A program made the position numbers and the translations under genes. Positions 1-7,167 of a stretch of DNA of 16,919 nucleotides are shown here, one piece after another (position 1 is the first letter of the stretch; each line of letters starts with the position of its first letter). The stretch is taken from assembly GCA_003220975.1 (NCBI GenBank), contig QHTX01000148.1, forward strand, positions 1,886 through 18,804. Reading direction: 5' to 3'. This stretch comes from Gemmatimonadota bacterium. Lineage in GTDB: Bacteria; Gemmatimonadota; Gemmatimonadetes; Gemmatimonadales; GWC2-71-9. The notes below the pieces were generated by a model. It was not told the origin of the DNA and searched no databases. It was given only the letters and a program-made list of their open reading frames with translations.

Positions 1-155
1 CGACGCGACAGCTCCGCTTGACGGTGCCCCTCGTCATCCGGCTCACCGGCACCAACGAGGAGCTCGCCGTCCGGATCCTCACGGAGGCCGGGTTTTCCGC
101 CCTCACCGACATGGACGAGGCGGTGAAGCAGGCCGTGGCGCAGGCCGGGGCATGA
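1..155 (+). CDS. sucC: Succinyl-CoA synthetase beta subunit, 3' end only
   Basis: This is the C-terminal end of the ADP/GDP-forming succinyl-CoA ligase beta subunit, which makes ATP or GTP from succinyl-CoA in the TCA cycle. The frame open from base 3 reads VPLVIRLTGTNEELAVRIL, then an EAGF and DEAVKQAV tail and a stop at 153-155. The R-L-x-G-T-N-x-E segment followed by a short helix is the usual end of SucC. The start lies outside the window. Its stop overlaps the sucD start as ATGA, as expected for the coupled alpha/beta pair. The identification rests on about 50 residues plus the neighbour. Confidence 0.9.
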   Translation, partial: TRQLRLTVPLVIRLTGTNEELAVRILTEAGFSALTDMDEAVKQAVAQAGA

Positions 156-1021
156 GCGTCTTTCTGGACCAGAACACCCGCCTCGTCGTGCAGGGCATCA
201 CCGGCCGCGACGGATCGTTCCATACGCGACAGATGATCAGCTACGGCACGAAGGTGGTCGCGGGCGTCACGCCTGGCAAAGGTGGGCAGTTGTTCGACGG
301 CGTCGTGCCGATCTTCGACACGGTGGCGGACGCCGTGCGCGAGACCCGCGCGAATACCGCGGTGATCTACGTCCCCGCCGCGGCGGCCGCGTCGGCCGTC
401 TTCGAGGCCGCCGACGCCGGGCTCGGGCTCGTCGTGTGCATCACCGAGGGGATCCCGGTGCTCGACATGACCCGCGTGCTCCCGTACCTGCACGAGCGCG
501 GCGCGCGGCTCATCGGACCCAACTGCCCGGGGCTCATCTCGCCCGGCAAGAGCAAGGTCGGCATCATCCCCGGCAACATCTGCCAGCCGGGCCGGATCGG
601 CGTGGTGTCGCGGAGCGGCACCCTCACCTACGAGATCGTGCATCAGCTGTCGACCCAGGGCTATGGCCAGTCCACCTGCATCGGGATCGGCGGGGATCCG
701 CTCATCGGCACGAGCTTCATCCACTGCCTCTCGGCGTTCCAGGCGGACGCGGGGACCGACGCCGTCGTCATGATCGGCGAGATCGGCGGCACCGACGAGC
801 AGCAGGCGGCCGAGTTCGTGACGCAGGCCATGACGAAGCCGGTGATCGGCTTCGTCGCGGGGCAAACGGCGCCGCCCGGCCGCCGCATGGGCCACGCGGG
901 GGCGATCATCTCGGGCTCGAGCGGCACCGCGGCGGAGAAGATGGCGGCGTTCGAGCGGGCCGGGATCTCGGTGATGCGGCGCCCGGCGGACGTCGTTCCC
1001 CTGCTCAAGGAGCGCTTGTGA
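152..1021 (+). CDS. sucD: Succinyl-CoA synthetase alpha subunit
   Basis: Alpha subunit (289 aa, the normal family length) of succinyl-CoA synthetase. It binds CoA and carries the phosphohistidine used for substrate-level phosphorylation in the TCA cycle. Visible features are the N-terminal CoA-binding Rossmann region (VQGITGRDGSFHTRQM, then GTKVVAGVTPGKGG), the IGPNCPGLISPG segment, and the active-site loop GHAGAIISGSSGTAAEK with the phosphorylated His at residue 248. The ATG at 152 overlaps the sucC stop by four bases. Its own stop overlaps the GTG of the next gene. Intact and confidently identified. Confidence 0.97.
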   Translation: MSVFLDQNTRLVVQGITGRDGSFHTRQMISYGTKVVAGVTPGKGGQLFDGVVPIFDTVADAVRETRANTAVIYVPAAAAASAVFEAADAGLGLVVCITEGIPVLDMTRVLPYLHERGARLIGPNCPGLISPGKSKVGIIPGNICQPGRIGVVSRSGTLTYEIVHQLSTQGYGQSTCIGIGGDPLIGTSFIHCLSAFQADAGTDAVVMIGEIGGTDEQQAAEFVTQAMTKPVIGFVAGQTAPPGRRMGHAGAIISGSSGTAAEKMAAFERAGISVMRRPADVVPLLKERL

Positions 1022-1926
1022 AACTGCGGGACGTGCTGAAGCCCGAGCACATCGTGGTCCCACTGCGGGCGACCACGGTCAAGGAAGCCACCGAGCGGCT
1101 GGCCGAGCGCCTCGTCGCGGCTGGCGCGGTGGCCGATCCGCAGCGCCTCAACGCCGTCATCCGCCACACCTGGCCGGAAGACATGGTGAGCGTGGGCGAG
1201 CACGCGTTCCTGCCGCATTTTCGGACCGAGGCGGTGCGCACCCTCGCGACAGCCGTGGGCATCTCTCCCACGCCGATCCATTGGGAGAAAGACCCCAATC
1301 GGACCGCGCGGATCGTGATCTTCATCGTCGCTCCCCTGCGCGAGGCGGCGCTGTACCTACAGGTCGTCGGCGCGCTCGCCCGCACCCTGTCCGACTCCGA
1401 CACGGCGCAGGCGCTGCTCCGCGCCTCGAGCCCCGCCCAGGTCATGGCGCTGGCGGCGTTGGAGGCGGTCGAGCTGCCGACGCAGCTCATGGTGCGCGAC
1501 GTCATGACCCCGCAGGCGTTCACGGTGGGCCCCGACCAGACGCTGGGCGAGGTCGCACGTCTCATGGTCGAGCACGACATCCGCGCCACGCCCGTGGTCG
1601 ACGCCTCGGGCTCGCTGATCGGGATGATCACGCACCGCGAGCTGCTCAAGTACCTGATCCCCGACTTCCTGCAGCGCACCAAGAGCGGCGAGTTCCGCGC
1701 GCTCACCCGGAGCCAGCTGCAGCGTGGCTCGGCGGACCCGCGGCTCATCCCCGTCAAGGACGCCATGGCCCGCTCGGTACTGTGCCTGTCCGAAGAGCAG
1801 ACCCTCGCCGACGTCGCGAACCTGATCAACTCGAAGGACGTCGACCGCTTTCCCGTGGTCCGGGAGGGAGTCGTCGTCGGCTTTCTCACACGCGCCGATC
1901 TCATTCGTCGGCTGATCGCCATCTAG
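1018..1926 (+). CDS. PTS EIIA-like domain fused to two CBS domains
   Basis: 302-aa soluble protein. Residues 1-150 look like a PTS EIIA type-2 (mannitol/fructose or PtsN class) domain: MKLRDVLKPEHIVVPL, a helix, then GEHAFLPHFRTEAV followed by AVGISPTPIHW. In that family a His in this position accepts the phosphoryl group; H67 (in LPH) is the candidate. Residues 159-215 (VRDVMTP, ATPVVD, LIGMITHREL) and about 241-302 (VKDAMARSV, RFPVV, VVGFLTRADL) form a CBS pair, which usually binds adenine nucleotides. The GTG start at 1018 overlaps the sucD stop as GTGA; longer upstream starts would run deep into sucD. No permease domain is present, so a regulatory role is inferred. It sits between sucCD and ndk. 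The target is unknown. Confidence 0.82.
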   Translation: MKLRDVLKPEHIVVPLRATTVKEATERLAERLVAAGAVADPQRLNAVIRHTWPEDMVSVGEHAFLPHFRTEAVRTLATAVGISPTPIHWEKDPNRTARIVIFIVAPLREAALYLQVVGALARTLSDSDTAQALLRASSPAQVMALAALEAVELPTQLMVRDVMTPQAFTVGPDQTLGEVARLMVEHDIRATPVVDASGSLIGMITHRELLKYLIPDFLQRTKSGEFRALTRSQLQRGSADPRLIPVKDAMARSVLCLSEEQTLADVANLINSKDVDRFPVVREGVVVGFLTRADLIRRLIAI

Positions 1927-1947
1927 CACCTGACACCCGACACCTGA
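1927..1947 (+). repeat. Heptamer tandem repeat, three units of CACCTGA
   Basis: Three abutting 7-bp units: CACCTGA (1927-1933), CACCCGA (1934-1940) and CACCTGA (1941-1947). They fill the whole space between the stop of the EIIA/CBS gene (1924-1926) and the ndk start; the last A of the array is the A of the ndk ATG. No Shine-Dalgarno motif is visible in the spacer. A second heptamer array of different sequence sits before the purE-like gene. Confidence 0.75.
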
Positions 1948-2366
1948 TGCTCACCCTCGCCATCATCAAGCCCGATGCGCTGCAAGCGCGCAACGCCGGG
2001 AAGATCCTCGCCCAGCTCGAAGCCGCGGGTTTCGTGGTGCGCGCCGCGCGCCTCGTGAAGCTCACGACGACGCAGGCCGAAGCGTTCTACGAGGTGCACC
2101 GCGCGCGCCCCTTCTACCGGCCGCTCGTCACTTTCATGACCTCAGGCCCCGCGCTGGTGCTGGCGCTGGAGCGGGACAACGCCGTCGCCCATTTGCGGGA
2201 CGTCATCGGGGCGACCGATCCAGCCGAAGCGAAGCCGGGAAGCGTGCGCAAGCTGTACGGCGCGTCCAAGGAGCGGAACGCGATCCACGCCTCGGACTCG
2301 CCCGAGACCGCCGCCCGGGAGGTGGCGTTTTTCTTCGCGGAAGGGGAGCTGCGCGAGCTTGGTTGA
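1947..2366 (+). CDS. ndk: Nucleoside diphosphate kinase
   Basis: Transfers the gamma phosphate from ATP to NDPs through a phosphohistidine, balancing NTP pools in the cytoplasm. At 139 aa it has the usual length. It opens with LTLAIIKPDAL. Further family signatures are YxxH-like FYEVHRARPFYRPLVTFMTSGP, then RDVIGATDPAEAKPGS, and the catalytic NAIHASDS with His at residue 114. The ATG at 1947 is the only start that preserves the usual N-terminus. The spacer in front is entirely a heptamer repeat, so translation may depend on coupling from the upstream gene. Its position next to sucCD makes functional sense, because SucCD can form GTP that Ndk converts. Confidence 0.97.
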   Translation: MLTLAIIKPDALQARNAGKILAQLEAAGFVVRAARLVKLTTTQAEAFYEVHRARPFYRPLVTFMTSGPALVLALERDNAVAHLRDVIGATDPAEAKPGSVRKLYGASKERNAIHASDSPETAAREVAFFFAEGELRELG

Positions 2367-2391
2367 CCCTAGTCCCACAAGGGTTTAGCTT
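2363..2391 (+). promoter_or_regulatory. Possible promoter with small dyad, in front of the fatty-acid operon
   Basis: TTGACC (2363-2368) and TAGCTT (2386-2391) are 17 bp apart, giving a fair -35 and a weak -10. TAGCTTCG also partly matches the TAnnTTTG box of Bacteroidota-type promoters. Transcription would begin around 2397-2400, almost on the ATG at 2401, which has no visible ribosome binding site, so the message could be nearly leaderless. Between the boxes, ACCCT (2366-2370) and AGGGT (2380-2384) form a 5-bp dyad with a 9-bp spacer. It could be an operator, or a weak terminator stem for ndk. This is sequence inspection only. Confidence 0.3.
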
Positions 2392-2400
2392 CGGTTGCTC

Positions 2401-2913
2401 ATGTTACAGGTCGACCTGCGGGAGTTGGCGCGCGGCCCGGTCCAAACGCGGGCTGAGCTCGCAGGGGACGACCCCCTCTTCGAGGGCCTCGAGGTCGTGC
2501 TCGCCGATCCGGTGCGCGTGGCAGGCCGCTTGCAGTCAGCCGGGGAGGGGCGATTCTACTGGCGCGGCTCGCTGTCGACCCAGGTGGCCGGGGTGTGCCG
2601 GCGTTGCCTCGTGCCCGTGGCGCTGCCGGTGGCGGCCGACATCGACGCCCTGTTTTCCCAGGATCCGGACGCCCTGGAGGACCCGAATTCCTACCCCCTG
2701 GCGCGGGACGCGACGGAGATCGACCTCCGGCCCGCCGTGCGGGAGGAGTTGCTGCTCGCCGTTCCCCAGTGGCTGGTTTGCCGCGACGACTGCCGCGGGT
2801 TGTGCCCGCGCTGTGGCAAGGACCTGAACGCGGGCCCCTGTGGCTGCCCCGCGGCGCCGGCGGACGGGCGCTGGCGGTCGCTCGCCCAGCTCAAGGACAA
2901 GCTCCGCGACTGA
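2401..2913 (+). CDS. yceD: YceD-family (DUF177) protein
   Basis: 170-aa member of the DUF177/YceD family, which is normally encoded directly before rpmF. In E. coli and in plants the family is linked to 23S rRNA accumulation. Visible traits are an early CRRCL motif, a hydrophilic middle with VREELLLAVPQWLVC, and the typical Cys-rich end CRDDCRGLCPRCGKDLNAG followed by CGC, which is likely a metal site. I chose ATG 2401; a TTG at 2395 in the same frame is possible. It is the first gene of the fatty-acid block, 13 bp before rpmF. Molecular function is not visible from the sequence. Confidence 0.88.
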   Translation: MLQVDLRELARGPVQTRAELAGDDPLFEGLEVVLADPVRVAGRLQSAGEGRFYWRGSLSTQVAGVCRRCLVPVALPVAADIDALFSQDPDALEDPNSYPLARDATEIDLRPAVREELLLAVPQWLVCRDDCRGLCPRCGKDLNAGPCGCPAAPADGRWRSLAQLKDKLRD

Positions 2914-2926
2914 AAGGGACCAGATC

Positions 2927-3109
2927 ATGGCGGTACCGAAGCGCAGAACCTCCAAGCGGAAGAAACGCGCCCGCCGGACGCACTACAAGGCCGCGCCCAT
3001 CGCCCTGCAACCCTGCCCCCGCTGCGGCGACCTGAAGCGACCGCACCGGGTGTGCCCGACCTGCGGCTACTACGGCGGCGAGCAGCGGGTGGCGGTCGAG
3101 GACGCCTGA
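2927..3109 (+). CDS. rpmF: 50S ribosomal protein L32
   Basis: 60-aa L32 of the large ribosomal subunit. The N-terminus MAVPKRRTSKRKKRARRTH is highly diagnostic, and the two pairs CPRC and CPTC form the zinc-binding ribbon of the Zn-containing (C+) form. An AAAGGGA stretch lies at suitable distance before the ATG at 2927. The yceD-rpmF-plsX order is conserved across many bacteria and ties ribosome synthesis to membrane-lipid synthesis. Complete. Confidence 0.97.
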   Translation: MAVPKRRTSKRKKRARRTHYKAAPIALQPCPRCGDLKRPHRVCPTCGYYGGEQRVAVEDA

Positions 3110-3112
3110 CCG

Positions 3113-4120
3113 GTGATCCGCATCGCGCTGGACGCCATGGGGGGCGACAACGCCCCGCGCGTCGAGGTGGAGGGCGTCGCGCAGGCGTTGCGCGAGCTGC
3201 CACCCGGCTTCCTGATCCAGCTCGTGGGGCGGACGGCCGACATCGAGGCGGCCCTCAAGGCTCACGGCGACGTCGACCGCGGCCGCCTGCAGATCGTGGA
3301 GGCGCCGGACGTGGTGGGGATGGGAGAGAAACCCCTCGCCGCCGTCAAGCGCAAGCCGCGGTCGTCGATCGCGGTCGGCCTCGGGCTGCAAAAGCGTGGC
3401 GATTCGGACGCCTTCCTCTCCGCGGGCAACACCGGCGCGGTGATGGCCGCCGCGACGCTCATGCTGCGGCTGCACGAGGGTGTGCAACGGGCCGCGATCG
3501 GGACCTTGTTCCCGACCGCAGTGCATCCCGTGCTGGTGCTCGACAGCGGAGCGAACGTGGACTGCGATGCACGGGAGCTGGTCGGGTTCGCACACCTCGG
3601 ATCGGTGTACGTCCGCGACGTGCTCGACCGGCCGGAGCCGGGGGTCGGCCTGCTCAACGTCGGCGAGGAGGATGAGAAGGGAAACGCCGCCGCCAAGGAA
3701 GCGCACCAGCTCCTCAAGCAGGCGACGGGGATCCACTACGTCGGCAACGTCGAGGGACGCGACATCCTCGCGGGCGAGTGCAAGAAAGGGCGGATCGACG
3801 TCGTGGTGTGCGACGGCTTCGTCGGCAACGTCGTGCTCAAGTTCTACGAGTCCGCCGGTCGGATGTTCATGGGGATGATCAAGCAGGCGTTCCCCGACGT
3901 GCTCGGCCGGCCGGAGGCGAAACGGCTGTTCAAGTTCCTCGACTACTCCGAGTACGGGGGCGCGCCGCTCCTGGGGGCGAAGGGCGTGGTGATCATCTGC
4001 CACGGCTCCTCGCCGGCGCGCGCGATCATGAACGCCGTGCGCGTCGCGGCGCACATGGTGGAGAGCCACGTGGACCAGGACATCGGCGCCGAGCTGGCGG
4101 GAGGAAGCGCGGCCCGATGA
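3113..4120 (+). CDS. plsX: Phosphate acyltransferase PlsX
   Basis: Converts acyl-ACP and inorganic phosphate to acyl-phosphate, the first committed step toward phosphatidic acid in the PlsX/PlsY route; peripheral to the inner membrane. At 335 aa it has the normal length. Signatures are IRIALDAMGGDNAP at the N-terminus, SAGNTGAVMAAATLMLRL, LDSGANVDC, LLNVGEEDEKGN, FVGNVEGRDI-like YVGNVEGRDILAGE, CDGFVGNVVLKFYE and the YGGAPLLGAKGVVIICHGSS end. The GTG start at 3113 lies three bases after the rpmF stop. The stop overlaps the fabH start as ATGA. Intact. Confidence 0.97.
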   Translation: MIRIALDAMGGDNAPRVEVEGVAQALRELPPGFLIQLVGRTADIEAALKAHGDVDRGRLQIVEAPDVVGMGEKPLAAVKRKPRSSIAVGLGLQKRGDSDAFLSAGNTGAVMAAATLMLRLHEGVQRAAIGTLFPTAVHPVLVLDSGANVDCDARELVGFAHLGSVYVRDVLDRPEPGVGLLNVGEEDEKGNAAAKEAHQLLKQATGIHYVGNVEGRDILAGECKKGRIDVVVCDGFVGNVVLKFYESAGRMFMGMIKQAFPDVLGRPEAKRLFKFLDYSEYGGAPLLGAKGVVIICHGSSPARAIMNAVRVAAHMVESHVDQDIGAELAGGSAAR

Positions 4121-5103
4121 AGCGGCCCTTCGCCGAGCTGTGGGGCACCGGCAGCTACACGCCGAAGCGCGTCATGACGAATGACGAGTTCTCGACGATT
4201 CTCGACACCTCGGACCAGTGGATCCGCGAGCGCACCGGCATCCGGGAGCGTCGGGTGGCGGGGCCCGACGAGTCCAACGCGTGCATGGCCAAGGCGGCGG
4301 CGGAGCAGGTCCTCAAGGACACGGGCCTGACGCCGCTCGACCTCGACGCGCTCATCGTCGCCACGTGCTCGCCCGACCGCCTCCTGCCCTCCCAGGCGTG
4401 CGACCTCCAGGCGCTGCTCGGCGCGAAGCGCGCCGCCGCCTTCGACGTCCAGGCCGCTTGTACGGGTTTCCTCTACGCCCTGAGCGTGGCGGAAGGCATG
4501 GTGGCCGCGGACCAGGCGCAGCACGTGTTGGTGGTCGCGACCGAAAAACTGACCACCATCATGGACTGGAGCGACCGGACGACCGCGGTCCTGTTCGGCG
4601 ACGGGGCCGGGGCGACGATCGTCCGCCGGAGCCCGAGCGACCGGGGAATCTTGTCGCGCTACTTGAAGTCCGACGGCACCCTCGCCGAGCTGCTGTATCG
4701 CCCCGGCGGCGGCGCGGCCCACCCGCCGGACGAGCGGCTCCTGAAGGACCACTCCTATTTCATCAAGATGGCCGGCCGCGAGGTGTTCAAGGCGGCGGTG
4801 CTGTCGATGGCCGACGCCTGCGACCAGGCGCTGCAGCAGGCGGGGCTCACCGGCGCCGACATCGATTTGCTGATCCCGCACCAGGCGAACATTCGGATCA
4901 TCGAGGCCACGGCCAAGCACGCCGGCCTGCCGATGGACAAGGTGTACGTGAACGTGGACCGGTTCGGCAACACGTCGGCGGCGTCCGTGGCCATCGCGCT
5001 CGACGAAGCCGTGCGGTGCGGCCGGCTGCAACCGGGGATGAAGGTGATGTTCTGCGCCTTCGGCGCGGGCTTCACGTGGGCGAGCATGGTGGTGCAGTGG
5101 TAG
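4117..5103 (+). CDS. fabH: Beta-ketoacyl-ACP synthase III
   Basis: Starts fatty-acid synthesis by condensing acetyl-CoA (or a branched acyl-CoA) with malonyl-ACP. It is 328 aa with the Cys-His-Asn triad in place: C115 in QAACTGF, H255 in IPHQANIRI and N285 in RFGNTSAAS. SDQWIRERTGIRERR near the N-terminus is also diagnostic. Its ATG overlaps the plsX stop by four bases, and its end overlaps fabD by seven. The substrate class cannot be read from the sequence. Confidence 0.97.
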   Translation: MKRPFAELWGTGSYTPKRVMTNDEFSTILDTSDQWIRERTGIRERRVAGPDESNACMAKAAAEQVLKDTGLTPLDLDALIVATCSPDRLLPSQACDLQALLGAKRAAAFDVQAACTGFLYALSVAEGMVAADQAQHVLVVATEKLTTIMDWSDRTTAVLFGDGAGATIVRRSPSDRGILSRYLKSDGTLAELLYRPGGGAAHPPDERLLKDHSYFIKMAGREVFKAAVLSMADACDQALQQAGLTGADIDLLIPHQANIRIIEATAKHAGLPMDKVYVNVDRFGNTSAASVAIALDEAVRCGRLQPGMKVMFCAFGAGFTWASMVVQW

Positions 5104-6047
5104 CCCCGAGCAAAACGATTTGGCTCTGCCCCGGACAGGGCGCGCAAAAAGTCGGGATGGCAAAGGACCTCGCTGAGCGGTTTCCGGCGGCACGCCAGTC
5201 GCTGGACGCCATTGACGAGCGGCTCGCCTTTCGCCTCAGCCGGCTCATGTTCGAGGGGCCGGAAGAGGAGCTGACCGCCACGCACAACGCCCAGCCGGCG
5301 ATCCTGGCCCACAGCGCGGCGGTGTTCGCCGTGGTGGGGGCGGCGGTGAACGGTGGGGCGGTCGCCGCGGCCGGCCACTCGCTGGGCGAGTACTCGGCGT
5401 ACCTGACCGCGGGCGCGCTCGCGCCGACCGACGCGGCCGCGCTGGTGCGCCGGCGCGGCGAGCTGATGCACACGGCCGGGACCGAGCGGCCGGGCACGAT
5501 GGCGGCCATCCTGGGCCTCCCAACGGCGGAGGTCGAGGCCGCGTGCCGCGAGGCCTCCCGCGACGGCCTCGTGGCGGTGGCGGCGAATCTCAACGCCCCC
5601 GACCAGACGGTGATTTCGGGCGATCCCCCCGCCGTGGCGGCGGCCGGGGAGGGGTGCCGCGTGCGCGGCGCCAAACGCGTGATCCCGCTCAAGGTGAGCG
5701 GGGCGTTTCACTCCTCGCTCATGGCGCCCGCGGCGAACCACCTGCGGGTCGCGCTCGAACGGGCACCGTTCCGCAATCCCGCGTTTCCCGTGATCGCCAA
5801 CGCCACAGCCGAGCCGGTGCGCGAGGCAGGCCGGGCGCGCCGCCTGCTCGCCGACCAGCTCACGGCGCCCGTGCGCTGGGTCGCCTGCATGCAGCGCGCC
5901 GCCGAACTTGCCGGCGCCGGCGCGCGTTTCGTCGAGATAGGACCGGGCACGGTGCTGGCCGGGCTGGTGAAGCGCAGCGTGCCCGGGGCGACGACGGTGA
6001 GCCTGGGGACGGCCGACGAGGTGGCGCGATTCCTGGAGGGTTCGTGA
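5097..6047 (+). CDS. fabD: Malonyl-CoA:ACP transacylase
   Basis: Loads malonyl groups onto ACP for chain elongation. The 316-aa protein shows the N-terminal CPGQGAQKVGMAKDL, the nucleophile elbow GHSLGEYSA with S95, and the partner His H205 in SGAFHSSLM. The later VIANATAEPV and FVEIGPGTVLAGLVK are also typical. The start is GTG at 5097, which reads V-V-A-P-S before the conserved region. The apparent fabH-adjacent codon at 5100 is GTA and cannot start. It overlaps fabH by seven bases. Its stop overlaps a GTG that opens a mini-ORF across the palindrome cluster. Confidence 0.96.
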   Translation: MVAPSKTIWLCPGQGAQKVGMAKDLAERFPAARQSLDAIDERLAFRLSRLMFEGPEEELTATHNAQPAILAHSAAVFAVVGAAVNGGAVAAAGHSLGEYSAYLTAGALAPTDAAALVRRRGELMHTAGTERPGTMAAILGLPTAEVEAACREASRDGLVAVAANLNAPDQTVISGDPPAVAAAGEGCRVRGAKRVIPLKVSGAFHSSLMAPAANHLRVALERAPFRNPAFPVIANATAEPVREAGRARRLLADQLTAPVRWVACMQRAAELAGAGARFVEIGPGTVLAGLVKRSVPGATTVSLGTADEVARFLEGS

Positions 6048-6145
6048 GCGCTCCGAGTTCCCAGGCCAAGGCCTGGGCTCGGCGAGTCGCTGCCCTTAAG
6101 GGCACTGAAGTGCCGAGCCCATCCTTCAGGATGGGACAGCCGTGA
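6044..6145 (+). CDS. 33-codon mini-ORF linking fabD to fabG (doubtful gene)
   Basis: A GTG at 6044-6046 overlaps the fabD stop (GTGA), and this frame stays open to a TGA at 6143-6145 that overlaps the fabG start GTG (again GTGA). The predicted 33-residue peptide is basic and low in complexity, and it is encoded almost entirely by the palindrome cluster. It is unlikely to be a functional protein. Its arrangement would, however, let ribosomes pass from fabD through the insert to fabG by stop/start coupling, so it is recorded as a possible coupling ORF. Confidence 0.2.
   Translation: MSAPSSQAKAWARRVAALKGTEVPSPSFRMGQP
6060..6135. repeat. Cluster of nested perfect palindromes (REP/MITE-like)
   Basis: About 76 bp between fabD and fabG consist almost wholly of small inverted repeats. 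They are CCCAGGCC-AA-GGCCTGGG (6060-6077), TGCCCTTAAGGGCA (6091-6104), GGCACT-GA-AGTGCC (6101-6114) and CCCATCCT-TC-AGGATGGG (6118-6135). An alternative outer stem pairs TGGGCTCGGC (6074-6083) with GCCGAGCCCA (6112-6121). No U-tract follows, so it is not a classical terminator. It resembles REP/BIME units or a short non-autonomous element of the IS200/IS605 type, but no transposase or target duplication is visible and only one copy is in the window. Confidence 0.7.
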
Positions 6146-6882
6146 AGATCGATCTCGCCGGCAAGGTGGGGATCGTCACCGGGGGCAGCCGCGGCATCGG
6201 TTACTCGATCGCGCAGGCCCTCACGGGCGCCGGTGCCAAGGTGGCGGTGCTGGCCCGGGACGGCGCCAAGGCCGAGCAGGCGGCGCGCTCGCTCGGGGAC
6301 TCCGCGGCGCGGGGCTTTGCGTGCGACGTCGCGAACGCGCGACAGGTCGAGACCACGGTCGGCACGGTCGAGCGGGAGTTCGGCAAGATCGACATCCTCG
6401 TGAACAACGCGGGCACGACGCGGGACAACCTGTTGTTCCGGATCAACGAGGACGACTGGAGCACCGTGCTCGACACGAACCTGAAGGGCGCCTTCCTGAT
6501 GACCAAGCACGCGGCCCGGGGGATGATCAAGCGTCGCTGGGGCCGGATCGTCAACATCACGAGCGTCGTCGGCATCTCGGGCAACAAGGGCCAGGCCAAC
6601 TATACCGCCTCCAAGGCCGGCCTGATCGGCCTCACCAAGTCGGTGTCGAAGGAGCTGGCCTCGCGGAATGTACTCGTGAACGCCGTGGCGCCCGGGTTTA
6701 TCGATACGGAGCTGACCAGGAAGATCACCGGCGAGGCGCGCCAAACCTTGATCCGGGCCATTCCGATGGGCCGGCTGGGCCAGGGATCGGATGTCGCGTC
6801 GGCGGTGCTCTTTCTCGCCTCCGACTTCGCCAGCTACATTACGGGTCAGGTGTTGGTCGTCGACGGCGGGATGGTGCTGTGA
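6142..6882 (+). CDS. fabG: 3-oxoacyl-ACP reductase
   Basis: NADPH-dependent reduction of beta-ketoacyl-ACP in each elongation cycle; classical short-chain dehydrogenase of 246 aa. Visible are the cofactor motif VTGGSRGIG, the NNAG motif, and the tetrad N113, S141, Y154 and K158 (YTASK). The C-terminal YITGQVLVVDGGM is typical of FabG. The GTG at 6142 gives the usual short N-terminus before LAGKVGIVTGG. Its upstream region is the palindrome cluster instead of a normal ribosome binding site, although GGGACAG lies close to the start. acpP follows after 31 bp. Confidence 0.96.
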   Translation: MKIDLAGKVGIVTGGSRGIGYSIAQALTGAGAKVAVLARDGAKAEQAARSLGDSAARGFACDVANARQVETTVGTVEREFGKIDILVNNAGTTRDNLLFRINEDDWSTVLDTNLKGAFLMTKHAARGMIKRRWGRIVNITSVVGISGNKGQANYTASKAGLIGLTKSVSKELASRNVLVNAVAPGFIDTELTRKITGEARQTLIRAIPMGRLGQGSDVASAVLFLASDFASYITGQVLVVDGGMVL

Positions 6883-6913
6883 CCGTTTTCCCACACCTCC
6901 ATTGAGGGCTACC

Positions 6914-7165
6914 ATGGCAATGGACATGAAGCAGCTCGAAGAGAAGGTCAAAGACATCATCGTCGAAGAGCTGGGGGTCGAGCGGGAGAAGCTCACGTCC
7001 GACGCGAGCTTCATGGAGGACCTGGGGGCGGACAGCCTCGACACCGTCGAGCTGGTCATGGCCTTCGAGAAGGAATTCGACATCGACATCCCGGACGAGG
7101 AGGCGGAGAAGCTGCGGACGGTGGGGCAGGCGCTCCAGTACCTCCACGACAAGATGGGGAAATAG
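6914..7165 (+). CDS. acpP: Acyl carrier protein
   Basis: 83-aa acidic ACP that carries the growing acyl chain on a phosphopantetheine arm. S41 in FMEDLGADSLDTVELVMAFE is the attachment serine, set in the canonical DSL motif. Helix III (FDIDIPDEEAEKLRTVGQA) is conserved. ATG 6914 follows a GAGGG sequence at suitable spacing. Only two bases separate its stop from fabF. Confidence 0.98.
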   Translation: MAMDMKQLEEKVKDIIVEELGVEREKLTSDASFMEDLGADSLDTVELVMAFEKEFDIDIPDEEAEKLRTVGQALQYLHDKMGK

Positions 7166-7167
7166 GC

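Noticed and set aside
436..1017. Upstream extension of the EIIA/CBS frame inside sucD.
   Set aside because: The extra residues are low-complexity Arg/His text from the shifted frame of sucD. The GTG at 1018 overlaps the sucD stop and gives the family N-terminus.
2891..4069. Long minus-strand open frame of 392 codons opposite rpmF and plsX, with similar long minus-strand frames opposite fabH, fabD, mqnC and xer.
   Set aside because: The translations are rich in Arg, Ala, His and Pro with no recognisable motif, and they lie opposite clearly conserved genes. High GC makes such shadow frames common.
6060..6135. Rho-independent terminator between fabD and fabG.
   Set aside because: The stems are strong but no U-run follows, and the genes belong to one operon, so a processing or repeat element fits better.
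6060..6135. CRISPR repeat or array.
   Set aside because: The palindromes differ from each other and are not separated by regular spacers; no cas gene is present.
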